The position numbers and the translations under genes were made by a program. The notes below the pieces were generated by a model, which did not search any database, had not been told where the DNA came from, and saw nothing but the letters and a program-made list of their open reading frames with translations. Shown piece after piece: positions 7,286-10,728 of a stretch of DNA of 10,728 nt (within the stretch, counting starts at the first letter, position 1; each line of letters opens with the position of its first letter). Source of the DNA: Methylomonas sp. (GTDB lineage Bacteria > Pseudomonadota > Gammaproteobacteria > Methylococcales > Methylomonadaceae); the NCBI GenBank assembly GCA_026990815.1, contig JALXCS010000136.1, forward strand, positions 1 through 10,728. The letters are read 5' to 3'.

Positions 7286-8626
7286 GTGATTGTGGCCCAT
7301 AGTAATCTTGAACAGGTTTTTATCAATAAAAAAACTGAAACTCAGTCTGCCTGCCATGCTGCAAACAGGGTTTTTGTGGCATATAGTGGAGGTGTCGATT
7401 CTCATGTTTTGCTGTATTTAAGTGCAACTTCAAGTTTTAGGGATAAAATTACTGCTGTATATGTAAACCACGGTTTGCAAGAACAGGCAAGCAGCTGGGC
7501 AGAGCATTGTGCTAGCAATGCCCATCAACTTGGTATCGGTTTTCGTGAATTATCAGTAGATGCACAGCCAAGAAAGCGGGAAAGCCCAGAAGAAACTGCC
7601 CGAAATGTGCGTTATCAGGCTTTGCAATCATTGGTGGAAGATGATGATGTACTGCTGCTTGCCCAACACCGGGAAGATCAAATGGAAACTGTTTTATTAC
7701 AGTTGTTTCGTGGAGCTGGATTGGCTGGTCTTTCTGGAATGCCTGAAAAAATGGTTTTTGGAAAAGGGTTTTTGTTAAGGCCATTAATCGATATTTCCAA
7801 ACAAGAAATCAGGAGTTATGCTGCACTGCATGAATTGCACTGGATTGAAGACCCAACCAATGAATTGAATGACTTTGACCGGAATTATTTGCGTAATGAA
7901 GTTATTCCATTAATCGGAAAACGCTGGCCGTCAGTTGATAGGACAATCAGTCGTTCAGCCCGCCATTGTGCCGGGGCAAATCAATTAATCAACGAGATAA
8001 CTGGGCAACGCTGCTCCCCAATTCTTAGTGGGAACCCTAGTATACTATCGATCGCCGAATTGCAAAAACTAGGGGATCTTGAAAAGCCCCTGGTAATCAG
8101 AAACTGGTTATATAAATTAAACAATAAAATGCCTTCCGAGCAGTTCGTTAAGCAAGTGTTTGAAGAAGTTATCAATGCACGAAGTGATAGATGCCCTGAA
8201 TTACAATGCAGGGATTTATTGCTTAGGCGATTTAAAGGCAAAATTTATGCGTTGCCAGTACTGTCCGGCATTGATTCCGATAAAAAAATTTATTGGCCAA
8301 AAGATAAGGCTGAATTGAGTTTGGAAAAAAATGGTGTTCTGAAGCTTGATCGTTCAGCTTCTGGTATTAAGACGAAATACTGGCAGCAAGCAAAACAAAT
8401 TGAGGTGAGTTACCGGCAGGGAGGAGAAGTGTTGCGTTTGCCAGGGCGAAAAGGTTCTCATAAACTCAAAAAATTGTTTCAGGAAGCCAGTATTTCACCT
8501 TGGGAAAGAGCCAGAATACCTCTTTTATATTTTGATAACGTTTTGGTCGCCGTTGGTGAACTTTGGGTAGCTGCCGAATATTACGAGGATCAAGGAGATT
8601 GCTGCAAATTGCAATGGCTGCGTTAA
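7286..8626 (+). CDS. tilS: tRNA(Ile)-lysidine synthetase TilS
   Basis: ATP-dependent enzyme that attaches lysine to C34 of the CAU-anticodon tRNA-Ile, giving lysidine. This changes both aminoacylation (Met to Ile) and codon reading (AUG to AUA), and it is essential in nearly all bacteria. The 446 residues match the long, three-domain gammaproteobacterial form (E. coli 432). The N-terminal N-type ATP-pyrophosphatase domain has the PP-loop YSGGVDSH (33-40), VNHGLQ (60-65), the PEETARNVRY segment (101-110), HREDQMETVLLQLFRGAGL (128-146), RPLIDISK (165-172) and WIEDPTN (186-192). The middle and C-terminal TilS domains follow, with RQGGEVLRLPGRKGSHKLKKLFQ (377-399) and a final VAVGELWVA. The start is GTG at 7286 with a weak GTAGG 7 bases upstream; GTG at 7292 is an alternative. 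The spacing to accA is 29 bases, and accA-tilS adjacency is common in proteobacteria. Confidence 0.95.
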   Translation: MIVAHSNLEQVFINKKTETQSACHAANRVFVAYSGGVDSHVLLYLSATSSFRDKITAVYVNHGLQEQASSWAEHCASNAHQLGIGFRELSVDAQPRKRESPEETARNVRYQALQSLVEDDDVLLLAQHREDQMETVLLQLFRGAGLAGLSGMPEKMVFGKGFLLRPLIDISKQEIRSYAALHELHWIEDPTNELNDFDRNYLRNEVIPLIGKRWPSVDRTISRSARHCAGANQLINEITGQRCSPILSGNPSILSIAELQKLGDLEKPLVIRNWLYKLNNKMPSEQFVKQVFEEVINARSDRCPELQCRDLLLRRFKGKIYALPVLSGIDSDKKIYWPKDKAELSLEKNGVLKLDRSASGIKTKYWQQAKQIEVSYRQGGEVLRLPGRKGSHKLKKLFQEASISPWERARIPLLYFDNVLVAVGELWVAAEYYEDQGDCCKLQWLR

Positions 8627-8657
8627 GCAGTTTTTTAAATTTTAAGTTATTGATACA

Positions 8658-8677
8658 ACTTTTATTTTCATAAAAGT
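8658..8677. repeat. Perfect 8-bp inverted repeat with a 4-base loop
   Basis: ACTTTTAT (8658-8665) and ATAAAAGT (8670-8677) are exact reverse complements around TTTC, in the gap between tilS and pyrG. The stem has a single G-C pair and no T-run follows, so it is a poor rho-independent terminator. It could be a weak hairpin or a dyad operator site; chance is possible in such A/T-rich DNA. Confidence 0.35.
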
Positions 8678-8678
8678 C

Positions 8679-8707
8679 ATGAACAATAAATAAATGTTTA
8701 TTACAAT
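8679..8707 (+). promoter_or_regulatory. Candidate sigma-70 promoter for pyrG
   Basis: TACAAT at 8702-8707 differs from the -10 consensus at one base. At 17 bases spacing the -35 would be ATGAAC (8679-8684), matching TTGACA at only three of six positions. A transcript would start near 8714, about 50 bases before the pyrG ATG. This is the longest intergenic gap in the window (138 bases), which makes a promoter here plausible, but the -35 is weak. Confidence 0.3.
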
Positions 8708-8741
8708 AGAAAGTTTTATTTCCGATTAGGTCGCTATTGCC

Positions 8742-8768
8742 ATGTGCCAAACAGTTTTAACTTCATGA
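8742..8768 (+). other. Eight-codon upstream ORF overlapping the pyrG start
   Basis: ATG at 8742 reads MCQTVLTS and ends in a TGA (8766-8768) that overlaps the pyrG ATG (8765-8767) as ATGA, the classic arrangement for translational coupling. A TTAGG (8726-8730) lies 11 bases before it, whereas the pyrG ATG itself has no visible Shine-Dalgarno. It may be a coupling leader, or chance. Confidence 0.3.
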
Positions 8769-10414
8769 CAAAATATATTTTTATTACCGGAGGGGTTGTA
8801 TCATCGTTAGGTAAAGGGATTGCAGCATCATCTCTTGCCGCTATTCTCGAGGCAAGGGGATTAAATATTACCTTGACCAAACTGGATCCGTACATCAATG
8901 TTGATCCTGGCACCATGAGTCCTTTTCAACATGGTGAGGTTTTTGTTACCGATGATGGGGCTGAAACTGATCTGGATTTGGGGCATTATGAAAGGTTTTT
9001 AAGAACCACCATGACCCAAAAAAATAATTTTACTGCGGGACAGGTTTATGAAAATGTGTTGCGCCGGGAACGTAAAGGAGAGTTTTTAGGAGCGACGGTT
9101 CAAGTTATCCCTCACATCACTGATGAAATCATTCGACGCATCCATGAAAGCGCAGAAGCAAAGGATGTGGCCATTATAGAGGTTGGCGGAACAGTCGGAG
9201 ATATTGAGTCTTTGCCTTTCCTGGAAGCTATCAGGCAAATGCAGATTGAATTGGGACATGATCGTGCATTGTTTATTCATTTAACCCTGGTGCCCTATAT
9301 TACCTCTGCTGGTGAGATTAAAACCAAGCCTACCCAGCATTCCGTTAAAGAACTTCGTTCAATTGGTATTCAGCCCGATATTTTGATATGCCGTTCCGAG
9401 CAGCCTATTCCGGCGGGTGAACGTAGAAAAATTGCCATGTTTACCAATGTCTCAGAAAAAGCAGTTATTTCTGCGGTGGATGCGGATACCATTTACCGTA
9501 TTCCGATTTTGCTCCACGGACAGAAACTGGATGACCTGGTGGTTGATCATTTTCGCTTGGATGTCCCACCGGCAGATTTGAGTGAATGGCAGGAAGTGGT
9601 TGAGGCTGCCACACATCCTGAGCGCGAAGTTAAAATTGCCATTGTTGGTAAATATGTCGATCATCTGGATGCTTATAAATCATTGAATGAAGCATTGATT
9701 CATGCTGGCTTTAAAACCCGAAGCAAGGTCAGAATTGCTTATATCGATTCTGAGACCATTGAAGATGAAGGTGTTGGTCGACTTCAGGATGCTGATGCGA
9801 TTCTTGTTCCAGGAGGTTTTGGTGAGAGAGGTACGGAAGGCAAAATTTCCACGATTAAGTATGCTAGGGAAAACAAAATCCCTTATTTGGGTATTTGTCT
9901 TGGTATGCAGTTGGCGGTCATCGAATTTGCCAGAGATGCAGCAGGACTAGAGGGAGCACATAGTACAGAATTTTTGCAGACAACCCCACATCCTGTAATC
10001 GGCTTGATTACAGAGTGGATGGATGAGGATGGTCAGTTAGAAGTACGGAGCACGGATTCTGATTTGGGTGGAACCATGAGGTTGGGCGCTCAAAAATGTC
10101 GGGTTTTGGAAAACACTTTAGTATATGAACTTTATCAGAAGGATGTGATTAAAGAAAGACATCGGCATCGTTATGAGTTTAATAACCAGTATCTTGAACA
10201 ACTAGAGCAAGCAGGAATGAGTTTTTCCGGGAAATCACTGGATGGGCGTTTGGTCGAGGTAATTGAAATACCTAATCATCCCTGGTTCTTGGCTTGTCAG
10301 TTTCATCCCGAATTTACCTCGACACCACGTAAAGGACATCCATTGTTTACAGGTTTTGTAAAAGCTGCATCAAAGCATGCACAAACACAGGAGCAAAAGC
10401 ATGAAGTTATGTAA
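8765..10414 (+). CDS. pyrG: CTP synthase (glutamine-hydrolysing)
   Basis: Converts UTP to CTP using ATP and ammonia from glutamine, the last step of de novo pyrimidine nucleotide synthesis in the cytoplasm. The 549-residue product (E. coli 545) starts with the canonical MTKYIFITGGVVSSLGKGI. The synthase domain (1 to about 267) has the P-loop SSLGKGIA (13-20), DPYINVDPGTMSPFQHGEVF (41-60), DDGAETDLDLGHYERF (63-78), EVGGTVGDIES (139-149) and IKTKPTQHSVKELR (185-198). The class I glutamine amidotransferase domain (about 288-540) has PGGFGERG (349-356), nucleophile C378 in LGICLGMQ and the H514/E516 pair in QFHPEFTS. I chose ATG 8765 because it matches the family N-terminus; an in-frame GTG at 8744 would add seven residues and seems less likely. 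The 3' end overlaps kdsA by 14 bases. CTP is also the cosubstrate of Kdo activation, which gives the pyrG-kdsA pairing a metabolic logic. Confidence 0.97.
   Translation: MTKYIFITGGVVSSLGKGIAASSLAAILEARGLNITLTKLDPYINVDPGTMSPFQHGEVFVTDDGAETDLDLGHYERFLRTTMTQKNNFTAGQVYENVLRRERKGEFLGATVQVIPHITDEIIRRIHESAEAKDVAIIEVGGTVGDIESLPFLEAIRQMQIELGHDRALFIHLTLVPYITSAGEIKTKPTQHSVKELRSIGIQPDILICRSEQPIPAGERRKIAMFTNVSEKAVISAVDADTIYRIPILLHGQKLDDLVVDHFRLDVPPADLSEWQEVVEAATHPEREVKIAIVGKYVDHLDAYKSLNEALIHAGFKTRSKVRIAYIDSETIEDEGVGRLQDADAILVPGGFGERGTEGKISTIKYARENKIPYLGICLGMQLAVIEFARDAAGLEGAHSTEFLQTTPHPVIGLITEWMDEDGQLEVRSTDSDLGGTMRLGAQKCRVLENTLVYELYQKDVIKERHRHRYEFNNQYLEQLEQAGMSFSGKSLDGRLVEVIEIPNHPWFLACQFHPEFTSTPRKGHPLFTGFVKAASKHAQTQEQKHEVM
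10389..10393 (+). promoter_or_regulatory. Ribosome binding site of kdsA inside pyrG
   Basis: AGGAG sits 7 bases before the kdsA ATG at 10401, within the last codons of pyrG. It is the strongest Shine-Dalgarno match noticed in the window and fixes the kdsA start despite the overlap. Confidence 0.7.
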
Positions 10415-10728
10415 TTTTTCGGCTGGACTTGATCTGCCTTTTTTCTTGATTGCAGGACCCTGTGTCATTGAAAGTGAACAATTAGCACTGGATACCGCTG
10501 GTGCTTTGAAAGAAATAACCAACAGCATGAAAATTCCTTTCATTTACAAATCCTCTTTTGATAAGGCAAATCGATCTTCACATGAAAGTTTTCGGGGTCT
10601 GGGCGTCGAACAGGGCTTGAAAATCCTGGATCAAGTGAAAAGCCAGATTGGTGTTCCGGTATTGACTGACGTCCATGAGGATACTCCGCTAGCTGAAGTA
10701 GCGGCTGTAGTGGACGTGATGCAGACCC
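10401..10728 (+). CDS. kdsA: 3-deoxy-8-phosphooctulonate (Kdo-8-phosphate) synthase, N-terminal part
   Basis: Condenses phosphoenolpyruvate with arabinose-5-phosphate to Kdo-8-phosphate, the committed step to the Kdo of lipopolysaccharide, in the cytoplasm. Only the first 109 codons are present; the gene is cut by the window edge. The visible part follows the family TIM-barrel order: FFLIAGPCVIES (14-25), YKSSFDKANRSS (49-60, with the KANRS motif that separates KdsA from DAHP synthases), FRGLGVEQGLKIL (64-76), VPVLTDVHE (85-93) and VDVMQT at the edge. C21 lies where E. coli KdsA has Asn26; Cys here marks the metal-dependent class. The gene is in a different frame from pyrG, overlaps it by 14 bases and has its own good Shine-Dalgarno, so it is almost certainly in the same operon. 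Eno commonly follows kdsA in proteobacteria, but this cannot be seen here. Confidence 0.96.
   Translation, partial: MKLCNFSAGLDLPFFLIAGPCVIESEQLALDTAGALKEITNSMKIPFIYKSSFDKANRSSHESFRGLGVEQGLKILDQVKSQIGVPVLTDVHEDTPLAEVAAVVDVMQT

Noticed and set aside
8744..8764. In-frame GTG giving pyrG a seven-residue extension.
   Set aside because: CTP synthases begin almost exactly at the MTKYIFITGG position; the extension is not a family feature.

Overview
The window is an AT-rich bacterial chromosome segment from a Gram-negative organism. Eight genes all lie on the + strand with almost no intergenic space. LolA (lipoprotein transport to the outer membrane), KdsA (Kdo for LPS) and a UB2H-bearing class A penicillin-binding protein of the PBP1b type point to a proteobacterium, most likely a gammaproteobacterium. 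The order mrcB-lolA-rarA followed by accA-tilS-pyrG-kdsA is reminiscent of Methylococcales-like gammaproteobacteria, but that is an impression from memory and the genus cannot be fixed from this sequence. No mobile element, CRISPR array, tRNA, rRNA or prophage signal was seen. Codon use and base composition look even throughout.

Layout. Positions 54-1889 encode a cyclic-di-GMP protein: a pseudo-receiver, a degenerate GGDEF domain and an EAL domain with its catalytic residues intact. Nine bases later, in the same frame, the bifunctional peptidoglycan synthase PBP1b begins (1899-4262). It is followed by lolA (4268-4894), which shares one base with rarA (4894-6204). After an 83-base gap come accA (6288-7256) and tilS (7286-8626). 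A 138-base gap, the longest in the window, precedes pyrG (8765-10414). The kdsA gene starts inside the 3' end of pyrG (10401) and runs off the window.

Function. Most of the genes are housekeeping: envelope construction (PBP1b, LolA, KdsA), fatty-acid precursor supply (AccA), nucleotide supply (PyrG), tRNA decoding (TilS) and replication-fork maintenance (RarA). PyrG and KdsA are metabolically linked, because CTP activates Kdo for LPS assembly. No convincing rho-independent terminator was seen between any two genes, so long co-transcripts are possible.

I found no undescribed multi-gene system. The points worth a second look are fine-scale: the degenerate signalling domains of the first gene; an in-frame ATG-to-TGA remnant at the start of tilS; an eight-codon upstream ORF whose stop overlaps the pyrG start; a lipobox-like signal peptide on LolA; and a Cys-type (metal-dependent class) KdsA.
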